The notes under the pieces: model-generated | Databases searched by the model: none | The model's input: the letters and a program-made list of their open reading frames with translations, nothing else | What the model was told of the DNA's origin: nothing | Assembly (NCBI GenBank): GCA_035495435.1 | Contig: DATJFV010000089.1 | Coordinates: 1-20,567 of the forward strand | Reading direction: 5' to 3' | Source of the DNA: JBDSKH01 sp035495435 | GTDB lineage: Bacteria > Actinomycetota > Actinomycetes > Actinomycetales > Microbacteriaceae | DNA length: 20,567 nucleotides | Position numbers and translations under genes: made by a program | Shown here: piece after piece, positions 1 to 7,363 of the stretch | Numbering within the stretch: position 1 is the first letter of the stretch | Layout: the number at the start of each line of letters is the position of its first letter

Positions 1-912
1 CGGGACCGTGGTGTACTGCCCGTCACCGGGAGGCACGACGATGAGCAGTTGCGACCCGATCTTGGCGCCGACCAACGCCTTCGCCACTCCGGGCGGGAAG
101 AGCGGGGCCGCGGAGTCCCCGACCGGGTAGTTCAGCGCCTGGTGAGCCGCCCAGGTGTTCAGGGGCTGCTGTGAGCCGTTCTGGGAGGCGACCGTGATCT
201 CGGTCGGGTCGTCGGTCTCGGTGTCGGGCCAGGTCCAGGCGCGCACGTGCAGGACGGCGGAATCCCCCGTGGTCAGCGCGCGACCGTCGCCGGCCTTCAC
301 CGTCTCGACGCGGGTCTGAGTGGGCTTCGAGACGAAATCGAGGGCGATGGCCGGTGTGCCGTCGACCGCGGTCACGACGACCGGCATCCCGTCCTGCGGC
401 AGCTGGTTGAAGCCGTCGGCCTTCCCGAGGTACGCACCGGTGATGTCGAGAACGATCACCAGGGTGTCGGAGTCGGCGTACTGGGTGCCGCCGGCGCCCT
501 TGCCGAAGGCCGCTTCCACGGTGGACACCAGCGCGAGACGGTCGCCCACGTGCGCGCAGACCATGGCAGCGCTCACCGCGTCATCGGCGAGACCGGTCTC
601 GGTGCGGGACGTCGCCGGGGAGCCGATCGTCGACCCGTCCTTGCCGTAGTAGATGGTTTGGGTGAAGTCGACCTGCTGACCTGAGTTCACGAGCGCGCCG
701 TCGCCAGCCGTGACGACGCTCACTTCGGTGTTCTTGGTCACCAGCGGAGTCGGGAAGTCAACGTTCTGCGCGGATCCCGTCACGATTCCCGACGCGTCGC
801 CGGGAGCGAACTCCGGATCGCATGCGCCGAATCCGGATGCCCCGGTGCATCCCGCGAGGGTCGCCGTCAGCAGCGCGGCGGCGCCGATGAGCGCGGGGAT
901 TCTGCGATTCAC
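1..912 (-). CDS. Tandem FKBP-type peptidyl-prolyl isomerase-like lipoprotein (3' part beyond the window)
   Basis: Reading the minus strand from a GTG at 912 gives 304 codons in frame to the window edge, so the C-terminus is missing. The first residues form a lipoprotein signal: RR, a hydrophobic run, then lipobox LAGC with Cys22. The mature protein would be anchored outside the cytoplasmic membrane. Two FKBP-like segments follow. One has a GDG at about residues 70-72 (TAGDGALVNSGQQVDF), the other at about 208-210 (KAGDGRALTTGDSAVLHV), each followed by beta-rich sequence and a VGDRLALV or IGSQLLIVVPP strand. FKBP domains catalyse prolyl isomerisation, but I cannot show that either copy keeps an active site. 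An AAAGAGG ribosome site precedes the GTG. The gene follows trmI by 42 bases on the same strand and is probably co-transcribed; a TAGAGT overlapping the trmI stop might be an internal -10. Confidence 0.85.
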   Translation of the reverse strand, partial: MNRRIPALIGAAALLTATLAGCTGASGFGACDPEFAPGDASGIVTGSAQNVDFPTPLVTKNTEVSVVTAGDGALVNSGQQVDFTQTIYYGKDGSTIGSPATSRTETGLADDAVSAAMVCAHVGDRLALVSTVEAAFGKGAGGTQYADSDTLVIVLDITGAYLGKADGFNQLPQDGMPVVVTAVDGTPAIALDFVSKPTQTRVETVKAGDGRALTTGDSAVLHVRAWTWPDTETDDPTEITVASQNGSQQPLNTWAAHQALNYPVGDSAAPLFPPGVAKALVGAKIGSQLLIVVPPGDGQYTTVP

Positions 913-954
913 GTTCGCCTCTTTCGACGGGGGTGTTCCAAAGCCTGGATAACT

Positions 955-1944
955 CTACTTGCTGTCGGCAGGCGGGCGGACGATGCCCTGCGCCTCGCGG
1001 ACGACCTTTCGCAGGCGCTTGTCGCTCTTCACCCGGTCCCCCACGGCGCCGGGGGTCCAGAGCTCGACGTCCTCATCGCCGTACTCGGTCTTCGAGGCGC
1101 GCCGCGCCGGCGCGGGAAGAACAGACCCCGGCGCCAGCAGGCGGGCCGTCAGCAGGAACGCGGTGTGTCCGACCATGCGGTGATCGGGCCGCACCGCGAG
1201 GCCCTCGACGTGCCAGCCGCGGACGATCGTCTCGCTCGACTGCGGCTCGGTGAACCGACCGGCCAGGCGGATCGCCTCTGCGACGCGGGAGAGCTGCGTC
1301 ACGGTCGCTACGTAGCACAGCAGAACGCCCCCGGGCGTCAGGGCGCCCGCCACGGCATCCAGGCACTCCCACGGCGCGAGCATGTCGAGGATGACGCGAT
1401 CGACCGAGGCCGGCTCCACCGTGCGGGGCAGCTCGTCCGCCAGGTCGCCGAGGTGGATCGACCACCCGGACGGGAGTTCGTCGAGCGTCGTGCCCGTCGC
1501 CGCGGCCACGTTCGCCCGCGCGACGTCGGCGAACTCGGGCCGGCGCTCGAAGGAGACCAGTCGCCCGTCGGCGCCGATCGCGCGCAGCAGCCAGAGCGAC
1601 AGCGCACCGGATCCCACCCCTGCCTCGACAACCGTGGCGCCGGGGAAGATGTCAGCCAGGGCGAGGATCTGGGCCGCGTCCTTGGGATAGATGATCGCGG
1701 CGCCGCGCGGCATCGACATGACGAAGTCGGATAGCAGCGGTCGCAGCGCGAGGTAGTCGTCGCCGTTGGTGGCCTGCACGACGCTGCCGTCCGGTCGACC
1801 GATCAAGTCGTCGTGGCGCACGATGCCGCGATGGGTGTGGAACTCTTTCCCGGGCGCCAGCGTGATGGTGTGCAGCCGCCCCTTGGGCCCGGTCAGCTGG
1901 ACGCGGTCTCCTGACACGAAGGGACCCCCCGGCGTGCGGGTCAT
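955..1944 (-). CDS. trmI: tRNA (adenine-58-N1)-methyltransferase TrmI
   Basis: A 329-residue protein of the TrmI family, which transfers methyl from S-adenosylmethionine to N1 of A58 in the tRNA T-loop as a homotetramer. An N-terminal beta-rich domain (about 1-75) is followed by a Rossmann methyltransferase domain. The SAM-binding loop is VVEAGVGSG at 105-113, the acidic ribose-binding residue is in SFERRPEF at about 131-138, and catalytic motif IV is LDMLAPWE at 186-193. The C-terminus carries a basic tail (KSDKRLRKVVREAQG). Length and motif order match actinobacterial members such as Rv2118c. The ATG overlaps the upstream HAD stop as ATGA (1941-1944), indicating translational coupling. The FKBP lipoprotein gene follows. 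Confidence 0.95.
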   Translation of the reverse strand: MTRTPGGPFVSGDRVQLTGPKGRLHTITLAPGKEFHTHRGIVRHDDLIGRPDGSVVQATNGDDYLALRPLLSDFVMSMPRGAAIIYPKDAAQILALADIFPGATVVEAGVGSGALSLWLLRAIGADGRLVSFERRPEFADVARANVAAATGTTLDELPSGWSIHLGDLADELPRTVEPASVDRVILDMLAPWECLDAVAGALTPGGVLLCYVATVTQLSRVAEAIRLAGRFTEPQSSETIVRGWHVEGLAVRPDHRMVGHTAFLLTARLLAPGSVLPAPARRASKTEYGDEDVELWTPGAVGDRVKSDKRLRKVVREAQGIVRPPADSK

Positions 1945-2621
1945 CGCGCGGCTCCGGCGCGATGGGCGGCGAGCACCTCGGCCAGAGCCGCGGGCGTGCT
2001 GCCCGCGAGGTCGGGCCAGCGAGTGTACGCCGGGCTCTCCGGCAGCGGCACGTGCAGGGGCACGGCGATGGTCGCCATTCCCGCGGCGACCGCCGCGGCG
2101 ACACCGTACTCGGAGTCCTCGATGGCGACGCTGTCGCGCGGGTCGACGCCCAACTGCCGCGCTGCCAGCAGATAGCAGTCCGGGGCGGGCTTGCCGTCAG
2201 CGACCAGGTCGCCGCTCACGATGACGTCGAAGGCGTCGAACCCGATGGCGTCGACGACGAGACGCGCCATCCGGCCGATCGACATCGTGACGAGTGCCAT
2301 CGGCACCCCCGCGTCGCGCAGGGCGGCCAGCAGTTCGCGAGCGCCCGGACGCCACGGCACCGCCTGGCTGATGCGCTCGCCGACCTCATCGGTCAGGCGG
2401 TCGACGATCTCGCCCACCTCGAGGGCCACACCGCGAGACTGCAGGATGATGGCCGAGCGCTCGAGTGAGGAGCCCACGAGCTGCAGGCCGTCGGCTTCGC
2501 TCCACACGCCGCCGAAGTCGCCCACCAGCCGGGTCTCGGCCTCGAGCCAGTACGGCTCGGTGTCGACGAGGGTGCCATCCATGTCCCAGAAGACGGCCGC
2601 AGGCAGGTTCGCGTCACTCAC
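1941..2621 (-). CDS. HAD-superfamily phosphatase (phosphoglycolate phosphatase/beta-phosphoglucomutase-like)
   Basis: A 226-residue HAD hydrolase. Motif I is DMDGT, with nucleophile Asp13 and acid Asp15. A helical cap follows, then motif II Thr in MALVTMS, the motif III lysine in DGKPAPDCY, and motif IV in AIEDSEYGV. These are the residues for Mg-dependent phosphate transfer through an aspartyl intermediate. The substrate cannot be told from sequence. An upstream in-frame GTG at 2660 would add 13 cysteine-containing residues (ECAQGEPCKTC) but has no ribosome site. I prefer GTG at 2621 because VSDANLPAAVFWDMDGT starts like typical relatives and an AAGACT sits 6 bases before it, as in other leaderless starts here. 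A CAGGG-TTCG-CCCTG hairpin (2635-2648) lies just upstream. The 3' end overlaps trmI by four bases. Confidence 0.88.
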   Translation of the reverse strand: MSDANLPAAVFWDMDGTLVDTEPYWLEAETRLVGDFGGVWSEADGLQLVGSSLERSAIILQSRGVALEVGEIVDRLTDEVGERISQAVPWRPGARELLAALRDAGVPMALVTMSIGRMARLVVDAIGFDAFDVIVSGDLVADGKPAPDCYLLAARQLGVDPRDSVAIEDSEYGVAAAVAAGMATIAVPLHVPLPESPAYTRWPDLAGSTPAALAEVLAAHRAGAAR

Positions 2622-2688
2622 CGGGCAAGTCTTGCAGGGTTCGCCCTGAGCGCACTCCACAGGTCCGGCAGCGTCGGCGGGTGCGCCG

Positions 2689-2694
2689 TAAAGT
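2689..2694 (+). promoter_or_regulatory. Candidate -10 element for the PAC2 gene (leaderless start)
   Basis: TAAAGT matches the actinobacterial TANNNT -10 pattern and ends 7 bases before the ATG at 2702. That would put transcription initiation at or next to the start codon. There is no purine-rich ribosome site between them. No convincing -35 is seen. Confidence 0.55.
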
Positions 2695-2701
2695 GGATGC
2701 G

Positions 2702-3586
2702 ATGAGCGACTTCAGCGAGACGGGCAGCTTCTCGGGCGGTTCCCTGCTCGTCGTCGCTTTCGAGGGCTGGAACGACGCGGGTGAAGCCGCAAGCGGCGCC
2801 GCCCGTGCCATCCGCGACCAGCTCGAACTGGTGCCCGTCGTCGAACTCGAGCCCGAGGACTACTTCGACTACCAGTTCAATCGGCCCACCGTGGCCCTCG
2901 ACGAGAACGGCGACCGGGTCATCGAATGGCCCGCGGTGACGCTCTACGGGCCAGGACCGTCGAGCGTCCCGACCCCCTCGGGGCTGGCGGTGCACGTGCT
3001 GCTGGGCACCGAGCCCTCCCGCGGCTGGAAGACCTTCGCCGCCGAGGTGATCGACGCGATCGACGCCGCCGACGTCACGGCGGTGGTGTTCCTCGGTGCG
3101 ATGCTCGCCGACGTTCCGCACACCCGGCCGATCTCCGTCTTCGCCAGCAGTGAGAACGCAGCGGTGCGCGACCGGTTCGAGCTGGAGCGCAGCACCTACG
3201 AGGGCCCGGTCGGCATCCTCTCGGTGCTGGGCGACGCGGCCGAGCGCGCCGGCATCCCGACCCTCTCGATCTGGGCGTCGGTGCCGCACTACGTGCACAA
3301 CGCCCCGAGCCCGAAGGCCATGCTCGCGCTGATCGAGCGGCTGGAAGAGTTCGTCGACCTCGAGATCGCCCGCGGTTCTCTCGTCGAAGAGAGCGCCGCC
3401 TGGGAGAGCGGCATCGACGCTCTCGCCGAGGAGGACGACGACATGCGCGCCTACATCACGCAGTTGGAGCAGGCCCGCGACACCGCCGACTCCCCCGAGG
3501 CGACCGGTGAAGCCATCGCCGAGGAGTTCGAGCGCTACCTGCGCCGGCGCGACGGCCGCGACGGCCGCGACCCGCGCGGTCGCTAG
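2702..3586 (+). CDS. PAC2-family protein (proteasome assembly chaperone-like)
   Basis: A 294-residue soluble protein of the PAC2 family. The family hallmark is the N-terminal stretch LLVVAFEGWNDAGEAAS (about 15-31), then the YQFNRP segment, VTLYGPGPSS, an alternating beta/alpha core (VVFLGAMLADVPHTRP) and SIWASVPHYVHNAPSPKA. An acidic helical C-terminus ends in a short Arg/Asp/Gly tail encoded by a small tandem repeat near 3549-3570. PAC2 proteins are named after a eukaryotic 20S proteasome assembly chaperone. Actinobacterial members often lie near proteasome/Pup genes, but their function is unproven and no proteasome gene is visible here. The ATG at 2702 was chosen because of the -10-like TAAAGT seven bases upstream. 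The gene is divergent from the HAD gene and its TAG shares the tetranucleotide CTAG with the uppP stop. Confidence 0.9.
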   Translation: MSDFSETGSFSGGSLLVVAFEGWNDAGEAASGAARAIRDQLELVPVVELEPEDYFDYQFNRPTVALDENGDRVIEWPAVTLYGPGPSSVPTPSGLAVHVLLGTEPSRGWKTFAAEVIDAIDAADVTAVVFLGAMLADVPHTRPISVFASSENAAVRDRFELERSTYEGPVGILSVLGDAAERAGIPTLSIWASVPHYVHNAPSPKAMLALIERLEEFVDLEIARGSLVEESAAWESGIDALAEEDDDMRAYITQLEQARDTADSPEATGEAIAEEFERYLRRRDGRDGRDPRGR

Positions 3587-4473
3587 GCGATCGGGCCGGA
3601 GGTCGCCTGCAGCACCCCGGTGACGAGCAGCGCGATGATCACGATGCCGAGCACGATCCGGTAGATCACGAAGGGCATGAACGACTTCGTCTTGATGTAG
3701 TTCATCAGGAACGCGATCACCGCCAGCCCCACGCCGAACGCGACGACCGTCGCCGCGATCGTCTCCGGCATCCCGTACCCCACGCCGCAGCCGTCCGCAG
3801 CGTCGGCGACCGGGTCGCAGGTGAGCGCTGTGTAGGTCTCGTACAGCCCGGCGCCGAAGACGGCCGGGACGGCGAGCAGGAACGAGAACTGCGCGGCGGC
3901 GGGGCGCTCGTACCCGAGTGCCAGACCCGCCGAGGTCGAGGCGCCCGAGCGCGAGACTCCGGGAATCAGCGCCAGCATCTGGGCCAGCCCCACCAGGATG
4001 CCGTCGCGATAGCTGATCTGGTCCTGCGTCTTGATGCGCCGGCCGAGGCGATCGGCGAGTCCGAGCAGGATGCCGAACACGATCAGCACGACGGCCACGA
4101 TCCAGAGCGACCGCAGCGAGGTGCGGATGACGTCCTGCAGCAGGTAGCCGACGATCACGATCGGGATGGTGCCGATGATGATCAGCCACCCCATCCGCAC
4201 GTCGGGATCGCCCTTCTGCACACCCGCCGAGCGGCGCCCCCCGCGCGAGCCGAGCGACCGGAACCACTTGGCGATGATGCGCCCGATCTCGCGGCGGAAG
4301 AAGATGATCACCGCGAGTTCGGTGCCCAGCTGCGTGATCGCCGTGAAGGTCGCGCCCGGATCGCCCCAGCCCGCCAGCGCCCCGACGATGCGCAGATGGG
4401 CGCTGGATGAGATCGGCAGGAACTCGGTCAGGCCCTGAACGAGGCCGAGGATGATCGCCTCGATGAAGTCCAC
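3583..4473 (-). CDS. uppP: Undecaprenyl-diphosphatase UppP (BacA family)
   Basis: A 296-residue polytopic membrane enzyme that removes a phosphate from undecaprenyl diphosphate, recycling the lipid carrier for peptidoglycan and other surface polymers. The active-site signature GLTEFLPISSSAH lies at about 14-26, with Glu17 and His26. The second signature PGVSRSGAS sits mid-protein and supplies the conserved Ser and Arg. About eight hydrophobic segments follow the family topology. Gln13 stands where E. coli BacA has its first Glu, which I believe is normal in actinobacteria. The start is a GTG 20 bases downstream of the M20 peptidase stop; the alternatives would cut into the signature. No strong ribosome site is visible, so the two genes may be co-transcribed. 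The stop overlaps that of the convergent PAC2 gene. Confidence 0.95.
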   Translation of the reverse strand: MDFIEAIILGLVQGLTEFLPISSSAHLRIVGALAGWGDPGATFTAITQLGTELAVIIFFRREIGRIIAKWFRSLGSRGGRRSAGVQKGDPDVRMGWLIIIGTIPIVIVGYLLQDVIRTSLRSLWIVAVVLIVFGILLGLADRLGRRIKTQDQISYRDGILVGLAQMLALIPGVSRSGASTSAGLALGYERPAAAQFSFLLAVPAVFGAGLYETYTALTCDPVADAADGCGVGYGMPETIAATVVAFGVGLAVIAFLMNYIKTKSFMPFVIYRIVLGIVIIALLVTGVLQATSGPIA

Positions 4474-4493
4474 GAGGACCTATCCAACACCCC

Positions 4494-5789
4494 TCAGCAG
4501 TGGCGCAGGAAATCGCCCAGCACAGCGCGACCGAAAGCCAGTGCCGACAGCGGCACGCGCTCATCGACACCGTGGAACATCGCCGGGAAATCGAGATCGG
4601 CAGTCAGCTGCAGTGGCGCGAAGCCGTACCCCGTGATGCCCAGCTTGTCGAGCGCCTTGTTGTCGGTGCCTCCGCTCATGAGGTACGGAAGCACCGGCGC
4701 ACCCGGATCGTGTCGTCCGAGGGCGGCGACCATCTCATCCACCAGGCGCCCGCCGAACGGCACCTCCAGCCCGACGTCGTGGTGCAGCACCTCGACCTCG
4801 ATCTCCCCGCCGACCACCTCGCGGATGCGCGCCAGAACCTCGTCCTCCTGCCCCGCGAATGGCCGCAGATCGACGAGGGCCTCGGCGCGGTCGGGAATCA
4901 CGTTGTGCTTGTATCCGGCCTCGAGCACCGTCGGGTTGGAGGTGACCCGCAGCGTCGCGTTGAGGAACCCGGCGGCGGTGCCGGTGGCCGACACGACGTC
5001 CTGCGGGTCGGCGTCGTCGGGGCGCCCCAGGAGCGCCCGCAGCTCGGCCAGCAGCGCTGTCGTGGTGCTGGTCAGCTGTACGGGCCACTCGAGTTCACCG
5101 ACGGCCAGCACCGCGCGGGCCAGCTTCGTGACGGCGTTGTCGCGGATGACGCGCGAGCCGTGAGCCGTCTGCCCACGGGCGACGAGCCGGATCCAGACCA
5201 GTGCCTTCTCGCCGGTCTGCAGCAGATACGCGCGGCGCCCGGCGACATCGATCGAGTAGCCCCCGACCTCGCTCACCGCCTCGGTCGCGCCGGCGAAGAG
5301 CTCGGGGTGGTTGTCGACGAGCCAGTGCGAGCCGTACACCCCGCCGTTCTCCTCGTCGGCGAAGAACGCGACCACGATGTCGCGTGGCGGCTGCTCCCCC
5401 GCTCCCAGGATGTCTCCCAGCGCGGTCAGGATCATGGCGTCCATGTCCTTCATGTCGACAGCGCCTCGGCCCCACAGCATTCCGTCGCGGATGACGCCCT
5501 CGAACGGATCGACGCTCCAGTCCTCGTCCATCGCCGGCACCACGTCGAGGTGACCGTGCAGCACCAGAGCGGGTCGCGAGGGGTCTGATCCCGCGATGCG
5601 GCCGACCACGCTCGTTCGCCCCGGTTCGGACTCGTAGATGCGCGGGCTCGCCCCCAGCCGCTCAAGCTCGGCGGCGACGTACTCGGCCGCCTCGGTCTCG
5701 CCCTCGGACTTTCCCATGCCCCAGTTGACGGTGCGGAACCGGATGAGGTCGCGGGCGATGCGGGCGGTGTCCTCGAGGTCGTCCGTCAT
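4494..5789 (-). CDS. M20-family metallopeptidase/deacylase (ArgE/DapE/ACY1-like)
   Basis: A 431-residue M20 metallohydrolase. Visible metal and catalytic residues are HGHLD (metal His80, catalytic Asp82), the bridging Asp112 in GRGAVDMKD, the Glu pair 146-147 in FFADEENGG, and a C-terminal FHGVDERV that supplies the last metal His. GGTDNK fits the dimerisation/catalytic region. The family cleaves peptide or N-acyl bonds with two zinc ions. The substrate cannot be assigned and a dapE label would be a guess. A GTG three codons upstream (5798) is possible, but it lies inside the -10-like TAGCGT (5797-5802), so I use the ATG at 5789. uppP follows 20 bases downstream. Confidence 0.9.
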   Translation of the reverse strand: MTDDLEDTARIARDLIRFRTVNWGMGKSEGETEAAEYVAAELERLGASPRIYESEPGRTSVVGRIAGSDPSRPALVLHGHLDVVPAMDEDWSVDPFEGVIRDGMLWGRGAVDMKDMDAMILTALGDILGAGEQPPRDIVVAFFADEENGGVYGSHWLVDNHPELFAGATEAVSEVGGYSIDVAGRRAYLLQTGEKALVWIRLVARGQTAHGSRVIRDNAVTKLARAVLAVGELEWPVQLTSTTTALLAELRALLGRPDDADPQDVVSATGTAAGFLNATLRVTSNPTVLEAGYKHNVIPDRAEALVDLRPFAGQEDEVLARIREVVGGEIEVEVLHHDVGLEVPFGGRLVDEMVAALGRHDPGAPVLPYLMSGGTDNKALDKLGITGYGFAPLQLTADLDFPAMFHGVDERVPLSALAFGRAVLGDFLRHC

Positions 5790-5796
5790 GTCACCC

Positions 5797-5802
5797 ACGC
5801 TA
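5797..5802 (-). promoter_or_regulatory. Candidate -10 element for the M20 peptidase gene (leaderless start)
   Basis: On the minus strand TAGCGT (TANNNT) is followed by 7 bases and then the ATG at 5789. It lies about 20 bases from the opposing candidate -10 for the tRNA gene, so the two promoters are back to back. Confidence 0.5.
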
Positions 5803-5820
5803 GTGCGGTCTGCTAGTGTC

Positions 5821-5826
5821 TATCCT
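5821..5826 (+). promoter_or_regulatory. Candidate -10 element for tRNA-Leu
   Basis: TATCCT fits TANNNT and lies 25 bases before the mature tRNA 5' end, leaving room for a short leader to be removed by RNase P. No clear -35 hexamer is seen 16-18 bases upstream. Confidence 0.4.
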
Positions 5827-5851
5827 CGGCCCTGGCAACAGGGCGGAACTC

Positions 5852-5935
5852 GCGCGGGTGGCGGAAATGGCAGACGCGCTAGCTTGAGGTGCTAGTGCCC
5901 GAAAGGGCGTGGGGGTTCAAGTCCCCCCTCGCGCA
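5852..5935 (+). tRNA. tRNA-Leu, anticodon GAG
   Basis: An 84-base class II tRNA that can be folded by hand. The acceptor stem GCGCGGG pairs with CTCGCGC (one G-T pair). The D stem is GCG/CGC. The anticodon stem CTAGC/GCTAG encloses loop TTGAGGT, with anticodon GAG at 5886-5888. A long variable arm (GCCC-GAAA-GGGC) is typical of leucine tRNAs, and the T stem is GGGGG/CCCCC around TTCAAGT. The discriminator base is A5935. The CCA end is not encoded. GAG reads the CUC and CUU leucine codons, CUC being common in this GC-rich genome. Confidence 0.97.
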
Positions 5936-5944
5936 CGCGAGTCG

Positions 5945-5981
5945 AGAAGGCCCGGAATCCATGACGGATTCCGGGCCTTCT
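5945..5981 (+). terminator. Intrinsic-type terminator hairpin after tRNA-Leu
   Basis: A perfect 16-bp inverted repeat (5945-5960 with 5966-5981) surrounds the 5-base loop ATGAC. The stem is GC-rich at its top. It is followed only by GCGTTT rather than a long T tract, as often in GC-rich actinobacteria. Its position ten bases after the tRNA fits a tRNA terminator. Confidence 0.85.
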
Positions 5982-6034
5982 GCGTTTCCGCAACCCCCCG
6001 TTGATGCCGGCGAGGGTGAGGGAGACTAGGTCGC

Positions 6035-6481
6035 ATGGACATCGAGACGTCGTGGCGGCAGGCCGCCGACCTACTGATCGCATCGCACGACGTGTGGGAC
6101 TCGGACGAGTTGCGCGCGGTCTTCCCGGATGGGCTCGAACGCGCCGCGTCGGCCGTGGTCGCCACTGTCGGATCCGACCAGGTCACCTGGGTCGAGACCC
6201 GCGCCGACCTCAGCTCGCCGAAGGTGGAGGCAGCGGTTTTCACGCCCGAGCATGTCAGCCACCTCATGCTGACCGCTGAGGGGTTCGGTTTCGAGGTGCG
6301 CCGGCTCGCGGTCGAGTCGCTGCGCGCGACCTCGGTGCCCGTCGTCCACGGCGAGGCGACACCGTTCCGGTTCACCGCACGCCTCGACGCTCTGGAGGTC
6401 TCGTTCCCCTGGGATCCCGCCAACCTCAAGCAGGATGACGGGATCGCGGGGCAGTTCGCGCGGTTGCGCGCCGCGCTGTAA
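6035..6481 (+). CDS. Unrecognised 148-residue soluble protein
   Basis: I do not recognise this family. The protein starts with an amphipathic helical segment (MDIETSWRQAADLLIASHDV). An alternating hydrophobic/polar pattern follows that suggests a mixed alpha/beta domain (AASAVVATVGSDQVTWVE; FGFEVRRLAVESL). It ends with SFPWDPANLKQDD and a short helix. There is no signal peptide, membrane segment, cysteine or obvious catalytic motif. Codon use matches the neighbours, so it is probably a real gene. A GAGGGAG run lies about 11 bases before the ATG. The gene begins after the tRNA terminator and converges on the DUF1508-like gene with 12 bases between the stops. Confidence 0.75.
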   Translation: MDIETSWRQAADLLIASHDVWDSDELRAVFPDGLERAASAVVATVGSDQVTWVETRADLSSPKVEAAVFTPEHVSHLMLTAEGFGFEVRRLAVESLRATSVPVVHGEATPFRFTARLDALEVSFPWDPANLKQDDGIAGQFARLRAAL

Positions 6482-6493
6482 CCGGGGACGGCG

Positions 6494-6679
6494 TCAGTCG
6501 GCGGTCAGGTCCACCAGTTCGGCGTCCGCGGCGTTGCGGCGCACCGAGTCGATGCCGTTCTTCGCAGCAGCCTTCGACTCGTACATTTCGGACGAGGCGA
6601 TGATCTCGCCGTTGCCCGCCTTGAGGTTGAAGTGGAACTGTCCACCCTCGGTCTTCTTCAGTTCGAATTTTCCGGTCAT
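6494..6679 (-). CDS. YegP-like DUF1508 family small protein
   Basis: A 61-residue protein matching the DUF1508/YegP family, a small beta-beta-alpha fold. The sequence runs FELKKTEGGQFHFNLKAGNG, then GEIIASSEMYESKAAAKNGI and DSVRRNAADAELVDLT. The pattern of K.....G.F.F.LKA.NGE.I..SE.Y.S...A..GI.SV..NA is characteristic. Function is unknown; family members are short cytosolic proteins and this has a single repeat. The ATG at 6679 is preceded by GAGAGG eight bases upstream, so I chose it over an in-frame GTG at 6718. Confidence 0.88.
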   Translation of the reverse strand: MTGKFELKKTEGGQFHFNLKAGNGEIIASSEMYESKAAAKNGIDSVRRNAADAELVDLTAD

Positions 6680-6718
6680 GCCGATAGCACCTCTCTGCGC
6701 GATAGATCGGTCAGCCAC

Positions 6719-6724
6719 ACCCTA
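6719..6724 (-). promoter_or_regulatory. Candidate -10 element for the DUF1508-like gene
   Basis: TAGGGT on the minus strand would give a leader of roughly 30 bases carrying the GAGAGG ribosome site. It is only 12 bases from the opposing TAGCAT element, so the divergent promoters overlap. Confidence 0.45.
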
Positions 6725-6736
6725 GCTCGTGGCGGT

Positions 6737-6742
6737 TAGCAT
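6737..6742 (+). promoter_or_regulatory. Candidate -10 element for the cold-shock/DUF1294 gene (leaderless start)
   Basis: TAGCAT fits TANNNT and is followed by 6 bases and the ATG at 6749. No ribosome site lies in that gap. Confidence 0.55.
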
Positions 6743-6748
6743 CGAGCG

Positions 6749-7363
6749 ATGGCTTCGAGGGCGCGCGAGACGGGCACGGTTCGCGTGTGGAACAGCGCCC
6801 GCGGGTACGGCTTCGTGCGTCGCCCCGACGGGTCGGACCTGTTCCTGCACATCAAGGCGTTTCCGCGCGAGACGCCCGACCCCGAGGTGGGCGACGAGGT
6901 CAGCTACCTGATCGAGACGCAGCCCGACGGCAAGCTGCGGGCCGCCCGCGCCGGCACGGCCAGCCATCCGTTCGTCCCCCCGGTGCGGCCGACCTCGCCG
7001 ATTCTCGGGGCCCTCGCGATTCTGGCCTTCTGCGCCATCTATGTGCTGGTGCACCTGAACTGGGGTCCGGTGCCGCTCTGGGTGCTGTTCGCCTACCTCG
7101 GGGTCAGCATCGTGACGTTCGGCGCGTACGCGCTCGACAAGTCCGCGGCGCGGCTGAGGGGCCGGCGTGTGGCCGAGACCTCGCTCATCCTGCTGGGCAT
7201 GTTCGGCGGGTGGCCGGGCGCGATCCTCGCGCAGCAGCTGTTCCGGCACAAAACCAGGAAGCTGACGTTCCGGGCGGTGTTCTGGGCCAGCGTGCTCATC
7301 AACGTGTTCGTCTTCGTTGCGCTGAACGCGCCTCTCACCGAGCTGGCGACTCCGGGGTCGTGA
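6749..7363 (+). CDS. Cold-shock-domain / DUF1294 membrane fusion protein
   Basis: A 204-residue protein in two parts. Residues about 7-68 form a cold-shock nucleic-acid-binding domain, with RNP1-like GYGFV (19-23) and RNP2-like LFLHI (31-35). After a proline-rich linker come about four transmembrane segments (roughly 83-103, 106-126, 145-163 and 173-195). These carry the DUF1294 signature: YALDKSAARLRGRR, then ETSLILLGMFGGWPGA and the basic HKTRKLTFR. The domain pair is a known arrangement, but the function is unknown; one can infer a membrane-tethered RNA- or ssDNA-binding protein. The last 29 bases overlap the 3' end of the convergent DUF2834-like gene. Confidence 0.9.
   Translation: MASRARETGTVRVWNSARGYGFVRRPDGSDLFLHIKAFPRETPDPEVGDEVSYLIETQPDGKLRAARAGTASHPFVPPVRPTSPILGALAILAFCAIYVLVHLNWGPVPLWVLFAYLGVSIVTFGAYALDKSAARLRGRRVAETSLILLGMFGGWPGAILAQQLFRHKTRKLTFRAVFWASVLINVFVFVALNAPLTELATPGS

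Noticed and set aside
3549..3570. Short tandem CGCGACGGC repeat at the end of the PAC2 gene
   Set aside because: It only encodes a basic Asp-Gly-Arg tail, with too few copies to call a repeat element.
2618..4570. 650-codon open frame on the minus strand across uppP and PAC2
   Set aside because: It is rich in Arg, His and Ala with no family signature, and it is a shadow of well-supported genes in other frames.
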